Shown here piece after piece: positions 9,066 to 16,467 of a DNA stretch of 64,000 bases. The notes beneath the pieces were generated by a model. It saw nothing but the letters and a program-made list of their open reading frames with translations, searched no databases and had not been told where the DNA came from. Every line of letters starts with the position of its first letter. The stretch's first letter is position 1. The position numbers and the translations under genes were made by a program. Origin of the DNA: CALAEC01 sp050692915 (GTDB lineage Bacteria; Actinomycetota; UBA4738; CALAEC01); NCBI GenBank assembly GCA_050692915.1, contig JBOGVU010000004.1, positions 4,646-68,645 of the forward strand, given 5' to 3'.

Positions 9066-10112
9066 GTGGCCGGTCGGCCAGAGACCGAGGTCGTGGTGGT
9101 GGGGGCGGGCATCATGGGCTCGGCCACTGCGGCGGCGCTGGCCCGGGAGGGGCGAGAGGTGGTCTTGGTGGAGCGGTTCCGGGTGGGCCATCGCCGTGGG
9201 TCCAGTCACGGCGCCGCCCGCATCTTCCGCTTCTCGCACCCGGACCCGCTGTACGTCGGCATGATGCAGGAGGCCCTCCCGTTGTGGCGGCGGCTGGAGG
9301 ATGAAACGGGCGAGACGATCCTGACGGTGACCGGCGGTCTCGACGGGGGGAGCGGTCTGGAGCAGAACGCCGCGGCCATGGCGGCGCGAGGCGTGCCCTT
9401 CGAACGGATCGACGGGACCGAGGTGACCGCCCGGTTCCCGGCCCTGGCCGCCGAGCCCGGGGAGCCGTTCCTGTTCCAGGCGGAAGGGGGAATCGTTGCG
9501 GCCGACGTGGCCCTGCGGGCCTTCGTCTCCTCGGCGGTAGGCCGGGGAGCTGAGCTGGTGGAGGAGACGCGGGTGGTGGCCGTCAGGCCGGGGGACGACG
9601 CGGTAGAGATCGACACCGAGGATGGGGCCTACCGGGCCCGCGGGGCCGTGGTGACGGCCGGGGCGTGGGCCAGGGGCCTCCTGACGCCGGCCGGAGTGGA
9701 CCTCCCCGTCCGCCCCACGCGGGAGACGGTGGCGTACTTTCGGCTCGACGAGTCGCTCCCGGTCCCCACCCTGGTGGAGTGGGCCGACCCATTGGGCTAC
9801 GCGCTCCGCAACCCCGGGCAGGGGATCAAGGCGGCCGAGCACCGGGTCGGCCCGGAGATCGACCCGGACGAGGAGGGCGGGCCGGACCAGGGGTCGGTGG
9901 CCCGGATCGGGTCCTGGATCCATCGCCGGTTCCCGGAGGCCGACCCGGAGCCCCACCTCGTGGAGACCTGCCTGTACACGAACACCGACGACGAGTCGTT
10001 CGTCCTGGAGCGCCGGGGGCGGTTGGTGGTGGGGTCCCCGTGTAGCGGGCACGGCTTCAAGTTCGCCCCCCTGATCGGGGAGCGGCTGGCCGCCCTGGCC
10101 GGGGTGGGTTGA
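9066..10112 (+). CDS. Monomeric sarcosine oxidase / N-methyltryptophan oxidase family flavoenzyme
   Basis: A 348-residue FAD-dependent amine oxidase (DAO superfamily, MSOX/MTOX type). The FAD-binding fingerprint VVVVGAGIMGSATAAAL is at residues 9-25 and the family motif GSSHGAARIFRFSH near 46. The Cys in ETCLYTNTDDESFVL (about residue 305) aligns with the cysteine that covalently holds FAD in MSOX, and SGHGFKFAP follows as expected. Such enzymes oxidise N-methyl amino acids, or ring amino acids such as pipecolate, to imines with release of hydrogen peroxide. It starts with GTG five bases after the binding protein and sits between two amino-acid binding proteins, so an imported secondary amine is the likely substrate. 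Confidence 0.85.
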   Translation: MAGRPETEVVVVGAGIMGSATAAALAREGREVVLVERFRVGHRRGSSHGAARIFRFSHPDPLYVGMMQEALPLWRRLEDETGETILTVTGGLDGGSGLEQNAAAMAARGVPFERIDGTEVTARFPALAAEPGEPFLFQAEGGIVAADVALRAFVSSAVGRGAELVEETRVVAVRPGDDAVEIDTEDGAYRARGAVVTAGAWARGLLTPAGVDLPVRPTRETVAYFRLDESLPVPTLVEWADPLGYALRNPGQGIKAAEHRVGPEIDPDEEGGPDQGSVARIGSWIHRRFPEADPEPHLVETCLYTNTDDESFVLERRGRLVVGSPCSGHGFKFAPLIGERLAALAGVG

Positions 10113-10138
10113 GAAAGCGCGCACCGACCAACTAGCAT
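10109..10138 (+). promoter_or_regulatory. Predicted promoter of the polar amino-acid transport operon
   Basis: TTGAGA (10109-10114), an 18-base spacer and TAGCAT (10133-10138) resemble a housekeeping -35/-10 pair. Transcription would start near 10145, giving a leader of about 48 bases before the GTG at 10193. Confidence 0.5.
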
Positions 10139-10192
10139 TCCCCCAAGCGGCCGTCCCCCGGCCGCCCGGGACGGGACATGAAGGGAGGCGAC

Positions 10193-11044
10193 GTGGCGAC
10201 ACGGAAGGCTCGACTGCTCATGGGGGTTCTCTTCTCGCTGGTGCTGGTGGCCGGGGCCTGCGCGGAGGAGGAGCCCATCGAACCGGGCGCGGGGGCGGAT
10301 GAGACCGAATCCCCCACCCCGGAGTTCACCACGCTCACCGAGGGGGTCCTGGCGGTCGGCTCGTGCCTGGACTTCCCGCCGTTCGAGTCGGTCGAGGGGG
10401 GCGACGAGGTCGGGTTCGACGTCGACCTGATCGAGGAGATCGCCACCCGACTCGGCCTGGAGGTCGAGTGGGTCCGGGCCGACTTCGACACGATCTTCAC
10501 GGCCGTGGCCGGCGGCGAGTTCGACGTGGTGGCCGCGGCCTCGACCATCACGGAGGAACGCGAGCAGGTCGTCGACTTCTCCGAGCCCTATTACAACTCC
10601 CGGCAGTCCCTGATCGTAAATACGGAGGAGACCCCGGACATCGCCGGCGTCGCGGACATCGGCGAGGGCGACGTGATCGGCGTCCAGCGAGGGACCACCG
10701 GCAAGGCCTGGGCAGAGGACAACCTCGTGCCCCAGGGAGCGGAGATCCGGACGTTCCAGGGGGCGCCCGCGGCCTTCCAGGACCTGGCCGCTGGCGGGGT
10801 GACGGCGGTGGTCAACGATGAGCCTTCCTCCGCGGAGATCATCGAGAGCCTCCCGGGGCTGGAGATCGTGGAGGCCATCGACACGGACGAGAAGTACGGG
10901 TTCGCCTTCTCTCCGGAGAACCCCGAGCTCACCGACGCCGTCAACCAGGCCCTGGCGGAGATCATCGCCGATGGGACGTACCAGGAGATCTTCCAGAGGT
11001 ACTTTCCCGGCGTAGAGGTCCCGCCGGAGTTCCAGCCCTCCTAG
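10193..11044 (+). CDS. Polar amino-acid ABC transporter substrate-binding lipoprotein, family 3
   Basis: A 283-residue family-3 solute-binding lipoprotein. I chose GTG 10193 over ATG 10178 because the SD-like AGGGAGGC (10182-10189) lies between the two and is well placed for the GTG only. The signal runs to the lipobox VAGAC; the mature protein has LTEGVLAVGSCLDFPPFE, GFDVDLIEEIATRLG, FDVVAAASTITEEREQVVDFSEPY and the usual NQALAEIIADGTYQEIFQRYF end. It captures a polar amino acid for the permease and ATPase that follow. A strong hairpin lies just after its stop. Confidence 0.9.
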   Translation: MATRKARLLMGVLFSLVLVAGACAEEEPIEPGAGADETESPTPEFTTLTEGVLAVGSCLDFPPFESVEGGDEVGFDVDLIEEIATRLGLEVEWVRADFDTIFTAVAGGEFDVVAAASTITEEREQVVDFSEPYYNSRQSLIVNTEETPDIAGVADIGEGDVIGVQRGTTGKAWAEDNLVPQGAEIRTFQGAPAAFQDLAAGGVTAVVNDEPSSAEIIESLPGLEIVEAIDTDEKYGFAFSPENPELTDAVNQALAEIIADGTYQEIFQRYFPGVEVPPEFQPS

Positions 11045-11055
11045 CGGCGCGCGGC

Positions 11056-11091
11056 GAAGGGGGCCCGTCCGACTGCGGGCGGGCCCCCTTC
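11056..11091 (+). terminator. Strong hairpin after amino-acid binding protein gene
   Basis: GAAGGGGGCCCG (11056-11067) pairs perfectly with CGGGCCCCCTTC (11080-11091), 12 bp with a 12-base loop, followed by TCGTTCTCGG. It is placed 12 bases after the binding-protein stop and 20 bases before the permease start, so it is more likely a partial terminator or mRNA stabiliser than the end of the operon. Confidence 0.7.
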
Positions 11092-11111
11092 TCGTTCTCG
11101 GAGGCGGATCG

Positions 11112-12224
11112 ATGGCCGTGACCAAGGAACAGGGCAGCCAGCTGGACCAGCTGGAGTCCCCGGCCGAGCGACGGCTGGCCCGGTCGGCGGCCATGATCCT
11201 GGGCATCGGCATCGCCTCCATCGGGTTGGCCCTGGGAGGGACCGTGGTGTCGACCCTGGCAAACGGCATCGTCCCCTACCGGCGGTTGGTGGAGGGGCTG
11301 CTGTCCACGCCCACCGCGGTGATCCTCGACATCGGCCTCGGCCTGGGCGCGGTGGCCATCGCCCTCGGCTTCGCCATGTACGGTCGGATGCCCACCAAGC
11401 GGTCCCGGGAGCAGTCCATCGCCGGGGCCGTCCTGGGGATCCAGGCGGTGGTCGTCGGGCTCATCATCCTGGCGTTCCGGACCTTCGGGGACCCCGACCT
11501 GTTCATCAAGCTGTTCTTCAACGCCGGGATCCTGGAGGGCCACCTGGGCGCGTTCATCCGGGGAGCCCTGAACACCGTCATCCTGGCCCTTACCGGTGAG
11601 GTGGGCGGGATCATCGTGGGGCTCTTCCTGGCCATGCTGGCCATGTCCAAGCGGGCCGTGGTTCGGGCCCCCGCCCGCGTGTACATCAACTTCTTCCGGG
11701 GCACGCCGCTGATCTGGCAGCTCTCGGTGTTCTACTTCGGGTTCGCCATCGGGCTGGGGATCCGCCCGGCCATCGAAATCGGGCCCATCCAGCTCTCCGC
11801 CCCCTACACGATCGCGGTCATCGTGTTCGTCCTGAACACGGGGGCGTACGCTGCCGAGGTGTTCCGGGCCGGGATCCAGTCGATCGAGCGGGGCCAGCTG
11901 GAGGCGGCCCGGTCCCTGGGCATGTCCTACGCCCAGGCCATGCGGTACGCGGTGGTCCCTCAGGCGGTCCGGCGAGTCATCCCCCCGCTGATGAACGAGT
12001 TCGTGATCCTGATCAAGGACACGTCTCTCGTGCTTGTGCTCGGTTTGGCCGTGGGGGAGCTGGAGCTGTACACGACCGCCCGGGAGGGGTACTCGGACAC
12101 GTTCAACGCCTCGTTCTTCACCGCGGCGGCCATCGGCTACCTGGCCATCACCCTGCCGTCGATCTGGGCCGTGAACAGGCTCGAGCGCCGGCTGCGCAGC
12201 GGCCTCGTCGGGGTCGGAGCGTGA
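11112..12224 (+). CDS. Polar amino-acid ABC transporter permease
   Basis: A 370-residue permease of the HisMQ/GlnP family. The first ~140 residues contain three extra hydrophobic segments; the conserved permease core starts at RGALNTVILALTGEVGGIIVG and includes the family hallmark INFFRGTPLIWQL (near residue 195) and the EAA loop QLEAARSLGMSYAQAMRYAVVPQAVRRVIPP (near 260). This single gene presumably forms a homodimeric pore. A GGAGGCGG site ends about four bases before the ATG. GTGA overlap with the ATPase gene shows coupling. Regulation of level relative to the binding protein is likely through the hairpin just upstream. Confidence 0.9.
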   Translation: MAVTKEQGSQLDQLESPAERRLARSAAMILGIGIASIGLALGGTVVSTLANGIVPYRRLVEGLLSTPTAVILDIGLGLGAVAIALGFAMYGRMPTKRSREQSIAGAVLGIQAVVVGLIILAFRTFGDPDLFIKLFFNAGILEGHLGAFIRGALNTVILALTGEVGGIIVGLFLAMLAMSKRAVVRAPARVYINFFRGTPLIWQLSVFYFGFAIGLGIRPAIEIGPIQLSAPYTIAVIVFVLNTGAYAAEVFRAGIQSIERGQLEAARSLGMSYAQAMRYAVVPQAVRRVIPPLMNEFVILIKDTSLVLVLGLAVGELELYTTAREGYSDTFNASFFTAAAIGYLAITLPSIWAVNRLERRLRSGLVGVGA

Positions 12225-12955
12225 GCGGGCCCCTGGTCCGACTGGAGGGCGTGCACAAGTGGTTCGGATCCCTCCACGTCCTCAAGGGGATCGACCTCCA
12301 GGTGGAGCCCCGAGAGGTGGTGGTGGTCATCGGACCGTCCGGGTCCGGGAAGTCCACCCTCCTCCGCACAATGAATCTGCTCGAAGAGCCCACGGAGGGG
12401 AGGGTGTGGTTCGAGGACGTCGAGCTCACCGACGTCCGGACGAACCTCAACAGGGTCCGGACCCAGCTGGGCATCGTGTTCCAGGCGTACAACCTGTTCC
12501 CTCACAAGACGGCGGTCCAGAACATCACGGTGGCCCTGGAGAAGGTCCTTGGGCTCGACCACGGGCAGGCCCTGGAGGCGGCCCGCAAGGAGCTGGACCA
12601 CGTCGGGCTGGCCCACAAGGCCGACACCCATCCGGGTCGGCTCTCGGGCGGGCAGCAGCAGCGGGTGGCCATCGCCCGGGCCCTGGCCATGCGCCCCAAG
12701 GTGATGCTCTTCGACGAGGTCACCTCTGCTCTCGACCCCGAGCTGATCCAGGAGGTGCTCGATGTGATGAAGGCCCTGGCGTCGGAGGGGACGACCATGG
12801 TCGTGGTCACCCACGAGATGGGCTTCGCCAGGGAAGCCGCCACTCGCATGGTGTTCCTGGACGAGGGCCAGGTCCTCGAGGATGGCGATCCGCGCCGAAT
12901 GTTTGATCGGCCGGAGCATCCGCGTCTGCGGCGGTTCCTCCACCGGATCCTGTGA
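12221..12955 (+). CDS. Polar amino-acid ABC transporter ATPase (GlnQ/HisP type)
   Basis: A 244-residue ABC ATPase. Walker A GPSGSGKST (39-47), Q-loop in VFQAYNLFPH (about 87), signature LSGGQQQR (about 143), Walker B VMLFDEVTSALDP (about 162-174) and H-loop VVTHEMGFA (about 200) are all intact. The EVTSALDP and THEMGFA wording is typical of the polar amino-acid subfamily. GTG start overlaps the permease stop; its own stop overlaps the next gene's start (GTGA). It energises the permease at 11112. Confidence 0.92.
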   Translation: MSGPLVRLEGVHKWFGSLHVLKGIDLQVEPREVVVVIGPSGSGKSTLLRTMNLLEEPTEGRVWFEDVELTDVRTNLNRVRTQLGIVFQAYNLFPHKTAVQNITVALEKVLGLDHGQALEAARKELDHVGLAHKADTHPGRLSGGQQQRVAIARALAMRPKVMLFDEVTSALDPELIQEVLDVMKALASEGTTMVVVTHEMGFAREAATRMVFLDEGQVLEDGDPRRMFDRPEHPRLRRFLHRIL

Positions 12956-13302
12956 GTCGGACGGTCCTGCTGCTCCTGGTCGTCCTGACGGCCTGCCGAA
13001 GCGATACGGGGCCCGACCCCGACGCTCGCCCCTACGTGGTGACGGCCATCGACTACCACTTCCACGACGCCCACCCCTCGCTGGCGATCCCCCTGGACCG
13101 GGCCGTCCAGTTCAGCAACCAGGGCCGGAACCCCCACAACGTCACCATCGAGGGGACGGACTACGACCGGACCATCCAGCCCGGCGAGCGGATCACGATC
13201 GACCCGATCGGGTCCCTGCTCCCCGAACCCGGCCGATACGCGTTCGTCTGCAGGCTCCACGCGGATCGGGGGATGAGCGGGGTGCTGGTGCTGGTGGAAT
13301 AG
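12952..13302 (+). CDS. Small cupredoxin-domain lipoprotein
   Basis: A 116-residue exported protein: a very short lipoprotein signal (lipobox VLTAC, Cys15), then a plastocyanin/cupredoxin fold. Likely type-1 copper ligands are His in NPHNVTIEG (near residue 64), Cys and His in VCRLHADRGM (near 102-105) and Met at about 109. Such proteins carry electrons or sense copper at the outer face of the membrane. It is translationally coupled to the ATPase gene, an unusual neighbour, and may accept electrons or serve the nearby amine-oxidising enzyme; that link is a guess. Confidence 0.72.
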   Translation: MSRTVLLLLVVLTACRSDTGPDPDARPYVVTAIDYHFHDAHPSLAIPLDRAVQFSNQGRNPHNVTIEGTDYDRTIQPGERITIDPIGSLLPEPGRYAFVCRLHADRGMSGVLVLVE

Positions 13303-13670
13303 ATGAAGGCGGGCCCGTAGCGCCTTTGGAGCCGCTCACGCCTTCCCCATACGCGAGCGTTATCTACTCGGCTCTACGGACCCGCCAAAATTTGGTCCCG
13401 AGCGACTTCGAATCCGACGACAGCCCTCCGGTCCGGGTTCCGGTCCGGGCCTCGAGCGAACCCGATGCTCGAATCTTCCCCCGGGGCCTTCCGGCCCCCG
13501 CCGGTCCCTGCGGCCGCTCGGGACCGGGCGGAAAACTAACAGGCGCTCGGCTCGAAGTCAACGGGGGGGGAGGTGTTGCGCCCCAACGGTTCCGAAGTAT
13601 CGACGCAGGTAGCGGCCACCTTCTCGCGCGCGAAAAATCGGCGGTTGGACGCAATGTTGTCCGCCAAAAC
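13303..13670. other. Intergenic region without a recognised gene
   Basis: About 370 bases between the cupredoxin gene and the convergent DUF554 gene. I see no coding frame with plausible composition. It contains two copies of CCGCCAAAA (13383 and 13661 areas) and, at its right end, a terminator-like hairpin for the minus-strand genes. Local AT content is higher than in the flanking genes. Confidence 0.5.
13633..13667 (-). terminator. Probable terminator of the DUF554 operon (minus strand)
   Basis: Read on the minus strand, TTGGCGG pairs with CCGCCGA across a 16-base loop and is followed by a run of five T (complement of 13633-13637). It lies right after the DUF554 stop codon, as expected for a rho-independent terminator of a weak stem. 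Confidence 0.5.
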
Positions 13671-14387
13671 TCAACGAAGCGCCTCGAGCGCTGCCACGGC
13701 GGCGGGCGCCAGGACCAGCGCGGGGAGAAGGTTCGCCACGCGAACCTCGCGCAGTGACAGGAGGCGTAGCCCGATCCCGATGATCAGGATGCCGCCCACC
13801 GCCGACATCGCGGCGATCATGGCGTCGGAGAACGCGTCGGCCAGCGCCGTGGCGGACAGCGACAGCGCGCCCTGGTACACCAGGATCGTGATCACCGAGA
13901 AGCCCACGCCCCAGCCGAGGGCCGACGCGAACGCCAGCGCGCCGAACCCGTCGAGGAGGGACTTGATCGCCAGCAGCTGGTAATCGCCGGTGAGGCCGTC
14001 CTGGATCGATCCCAGGATCGTCAGTGGCCCCACGCAGAACACCAACGACGAGACCACGAACCCCTCGGTGAACCGGGCCTGTCCGCGGCCGAAGCGAGCC
14101 TTGAGGGCCTCGCCGGCCCGGTCCAGCCCCCGCTCGATGCGGAGGAGCTCCCCCAGGACGCCACCGACCAGCACGCTCCCGAGGATGATCAGCACCGCCC
14201 CCCTGGTGACGTCGGAGAGGGGAGGTCGGAACGCCTCCAGTCCCTGGGAGACCCCCAGGACCAGCGTGAACAGGCCCAGACCGTGCATCACGGTCTCCCG
14301 GATCCGCTCCGGGAGGCGGCCGCCGAGCAGCGTCCCGACGGCCGTTCCGGCCAGAACCGCGGCCGCGTTGATCAGGGTTCCGGTCAC
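13671..14387 (-). CDS. DUF554 family membrane protein (YdfK-like)
   Basis: A 238-residue integral membrane protein of the DUF554 family. It starts TGTLINAAAVLAGTAVGTLLGGRLPER, the family's N-terminal signature, and has about six hydrophobic segments with the conserved LVFCVGPLTILGSIQDGLTGD near residue 120 and LLDGFGALAFASALGWGV near 155. The GTG start overlaps the thioesterase stop (GTGA), so the two are co-translated. The biochemical role of DUF554 proteins is not established. A terminator-like hairpin follows the stop. Confidence 0.85.
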   Translation of the reverse strand: MTGTLINAAAVLAGTAVGTLLGGRLPERIRETVMHGLGLFTLVLGVSQGLEAFRPPLSDVTRGAVLIILGSVLVGGVLGELLRIERGLDRAGEALKARFGRGQARFTEGFVVSSLVFCVGPLTILGSIQDGLTGDYQLLAIKSLLDGFGALAFASALGWGVGFSVITILVYQGALSLSATALADAFSDAMIAAMSAVGGILIIGIGLRLLSLREVRVANLLPALVLAPAAVAALEALR

Positions 14388-14821
14388 GGGTCCTGGATCG
14401 ACACCGTCAGGGTCGCTGTGGCCACCAGGTCCTCCCGGTCGTCCCTGACCCGAAGGTCCCAGACGGCCACCCGCCGCCCGACCCGCACCGGGACGCCGGC
14501 GCACGTCACGTGGCCCTCGCCGACGGCGCGGAGGTGGTTCACCGAGAGCTGGATCCCCACCACCCGGCGGTCCAGGCCGACGGCCACCGCCGTGCCGAAC
14601 GACCCCACGGTCTCACACAGGGTGGCGGTGGCTCCGCCGTGGAGGAGGCCGTCGACCTGCGCATTGCCCGCAACCGGCATGCGTGCCACCAATCGGGCGC
14701 TGCCGACCTCGAGCCACTCGATCCCCATCCGCTCCATCAGCGTCCCCTGCATGGCCTGGTTGGCCATCTCCACGGCGCGTTCCGGAGCGACCCCCGCGGG
14801 GAGCGGGTTGTCCTCGCTCAC
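14384..14821 (-). CDS. Hotdog-fold thioesterase (PaaI family)
   Basis: A 145-residue protein of the PaaI/YdiI-like acyl-CoA thioesterase family. The core reads GIEWLEVGSARLVARMPV, then the substrate-site motif VDGLLHGGATATLCETVGSFG (near residue 65), and ends in an even beta sheet with HLRAVGEGHVTCAGVPV. Such enzymes hydrolyse aromatic or acyl-CoA thioesters. The GTG start at 14821 is chosen because upstream codons overlap the iron permease gene and look non-coding. Coupled to DUF554 downstream. Confidence 0.82.
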   Translation of the reverse strand: MSEDNPLPAGVAPERAVEMANQAMQGTLMERMGIEWLEVGSARLVARMPVAGNAQVDGLLHGGATATLCETVGSFGTAVAVGLDRRVVGIQLSVNHLRAVGEGHVTCAGVPVRVGRRVAVWDLRVRDDREDLVATATLTVSIQDP

Positions 14822-14840
14822 GTCGGCGGAGTCTAGCGGT

Positions 14841-15704
14841 TCAGGAACGCCGGGCGGCCGCGTCGGCGGCCTCGGGGCCGGTCGGCCGGGCCACAACCGC
14901 CGCCTGGGGCCGGAAGAAGAGGAACCCGGTCACACCCAGATATACGAGCCACGCGCCGAGCTCCAGCCACGACGGGTTCGCGTTGTAGCCGAACATGGCC
15001 CGGAGGAAGGCGCCCACCCCTGCCTCGTCGGACAGGACGCCGGAGACGTCGAACGCGATGGCGGACTCGCCCGGCAGCCACGCGATCTCCTGGAGCTCGT
15101 GGATGCCGCCGGCCAGCAGCCCCGCGGCCAGGACGAGGATCAGGCCGCCGGTCACCTTGAAGAATGTCCGAAGGTTCAGCCGGACCCCACCCCGATAGAT
15201 CAGGTAGCCGAGCACGACCGCCGTGGCCAGGCCGAGGGCGGCCCCCACGTACCCGAGGGCCACCGAGCCCGTGACCTCCTCCCGGATAGCGCCGAACAGG
15301 AAGAGGACCGTTTCCAGGCCCTCCCGGACCACGACCACGAACGCCAGGGCCGGCAGGGCCAGGGCCGTGCCCGAGGCCAGCGCGACGTCGACGCGCTCCT
15401 GGAGCTCGCCGCGGATGAACCGGGCCTGCCGCCGCATCCAGAAGATCATCCAGGTCAGCACACCCACCGCCAGGAGGCTGGCGATACCCTCGAAGGCTTC
15501 CTCGGCCGTCTCGGACAGCGCGCCGGCCGTGGCGAACACGATCGCCCCGACGACCAGGCTGAGGGCCACCGCGGCCCCGGCCCCGACCCACACCGTCCCG
15601 TGGCGGTCCCGCCGGCCCACCGAGTTCAGGTACGCCAGGATGATGCTGATGACCAGGGCGGCCTCGATGCCCTCCCGGAGCGTGATCAGGAACGCCGCGC
15701 CCAA
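14841..15704 (-). CDS. FTR1-family iron permease
   Basis: A 287-residue membrane protein of the FTR1/EfeU family. Both iron-binding REXXE motifs are present: REGIE (about residue 10) and REGLE (about 128). Seven hydrophobic segments can be counted. It would import ferric iron after oxidation of ferrous iron. TTG at 15704 is the start because a strong ribosome site (GAGGAGG) lies 6 bases before it on the minus strand. No EfeO or EfeB partner gene is present here. The upstream intergenic region contains an imperfect inverted repeat next to a DtxR-family regulator gene, so iron-dependent repression is likely. Confidence 0.85.
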   Translation of the reverse strand: MGAAFLITLREGIEAALVISIILAYLNSVGRRDRHGTVWVGAGAAVALSLVVGAIVFATAGALSETAEEAFEGIASLLAVGVLTWMIFWMRRQARFIRGELQERVDVALASGTALALPALAFVVVVREGLETVLFLFGAIREEVTGSVALGYVGAALGLATAVVLGYLIYRGGVRLNLRTFFKVTGGLILVLAAGLLAGGIHELQEIAWLPGESAIAFDVSGVLSDEAGVGAFLRAMFGYNANPSWLELGAWLVYLGVTGFLFFRPQAAVVARPTGPEAADAAARRS

Positions 15705-15722
15705 CGTCGCCTCCTCTCTACA

Positions 15723-15749
15723 TAATCAGGTAGCCCTAACGGATAGGCT
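15723..15749 (-). promoter_or_regulatory. Candidate DtxR-type operator before the iron permease
   Basis: In a short AT-rich gap, an imperfect inverted repeat (AGCCCTA / TAGGCT, 15732-15749) overlaps TAATCAGGTAGCCCTAA (15723-15739), which partly matches iron-box half sites (TTAGG...CCTAA). It lies between TTGAGC and GATTAT on the minus strand, a possible -35/-10 pair, so bound repressor would block transcription. The match to the consensus is incomplete. Confidence 0.35.
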
Positions 15750-15787
15750 CAAGTGCGGCTAATACTACGCGGGGAGTCGGATTCGAG

Positions 15788-16447
15788 TCAAGCTCCGACC
15801 CGGACCCACAGGTTGTCCGCCAGGTGGGAGCCCAGACCGACCTTCTCCCCGCCGACCTCGAGGGTCATGGTGCCGTCGGGAGCCACGGCCAGCACCCGGA
15901 TCCTGGCCCCCGGCATGAGGCCGGCATCCTCGAAGAACCGCATCACGTCCAGCTCCAACTCGAGGTCCTCGGTGAGCCGCTCCAGCCGGGCCCGGGTCCC
16001 CGCAGGCACCTCGTGTAGGGGGCGCAGGTCCGACTGGTCCACGGCATGAGAAGAGCCGGGGATCGGGTTGCCGTGGACGCATGTGGCCGGGTCCCGGAGC
16101 ATCTCGACGAGCCGGCCCTCCACGCGCCCCGAGATGGCCGGGCCCCATGCCGTGGCCTCCTCGTGGGCCAGGTGCCAGGAGAGGCCGATCACCTCGACCA
16201 GGAACCGCTCGGCCAGCCGGTGCCGGCGAACGAGTGCCTCCGCCACCCGCTTTCCCTCCGCGGTGAACCGGAGGCGTCGGTCCCCGCCCGTCTCTACCAG
16301 GCCGTGTCTACCGAGCCGCTTCACGGCCTCGGACACGGACGCGGGGCTGACGTCCAGCCATTCGGCCAGACGGGCCTGTTGGGTGGGGATCCCCTCCTCG
16401 GCCATCTCGTAGAGCGCCTCGAGGTACTCGTGGGAGGGCTGGGTCAC
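15788..16447 (-). CDS. DtxR-family metal-dependent transcriptional regulator
   Basis: A 219-residue regulator of the DtxR/IdeR/MntR family. The winged helix N-terminus (HEYLEALYEM, then TQQARLAEWLDVSPASVSEAVKRLGRHGLVE) is followed by the dimerisation and metal-binding helix region with HRLAERFLVEVIGL, and a C-terminal SH3-like FeoA domain (from about residue 145: MPGARIRVLAVAPDGTMTLEVGG). It should bind iron or manganese and repress uptake genes. It lies immediately upstream of the FTR1 iron permease on the same strand and is divergent from polA. GTG start. Confidence 0.88.
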   Translation of the reverse strand: MTQPSHEYLEALYEMAEEGIPTQQARLAEWLDVSPASVSEAVKRLGRHGLVETGGDRRLRFTAEGKRVAEALVRRHRLAERFLVEVIGLSWHLAHEEATAWGPAISGRVEGRLVEMLRDPATCVHGNPIPGSSHAVDQSDLRPLHEVPAGTRARLERLTEDLELELDVMRFFEDAGLMPGARIRVLAVAPDGTMTLEVGGEKVGLGSHLADNLWVRVGA

Positions 16448-16457
16448 GGGGGGAGTC

Positions 16458-16463
16458 TACAAT
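16458..16463 (+). promoter_or_regulatory. -10 box of polA
   Basis: TACAAT sits four bases before GTG 16468 and ten before GTG 16474. There is no ribosome-binding site, so the polA message probably has no or almost no leader. Confidence 0.45.
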
Positions 16464-16467
16464 CGCC

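Noticed and set aside
14283..15725. Plus-strand open frame opposite the thioesterase and iron permease
   Set aside because: Shadow of the minus-strand genes, which have clear family motifs.
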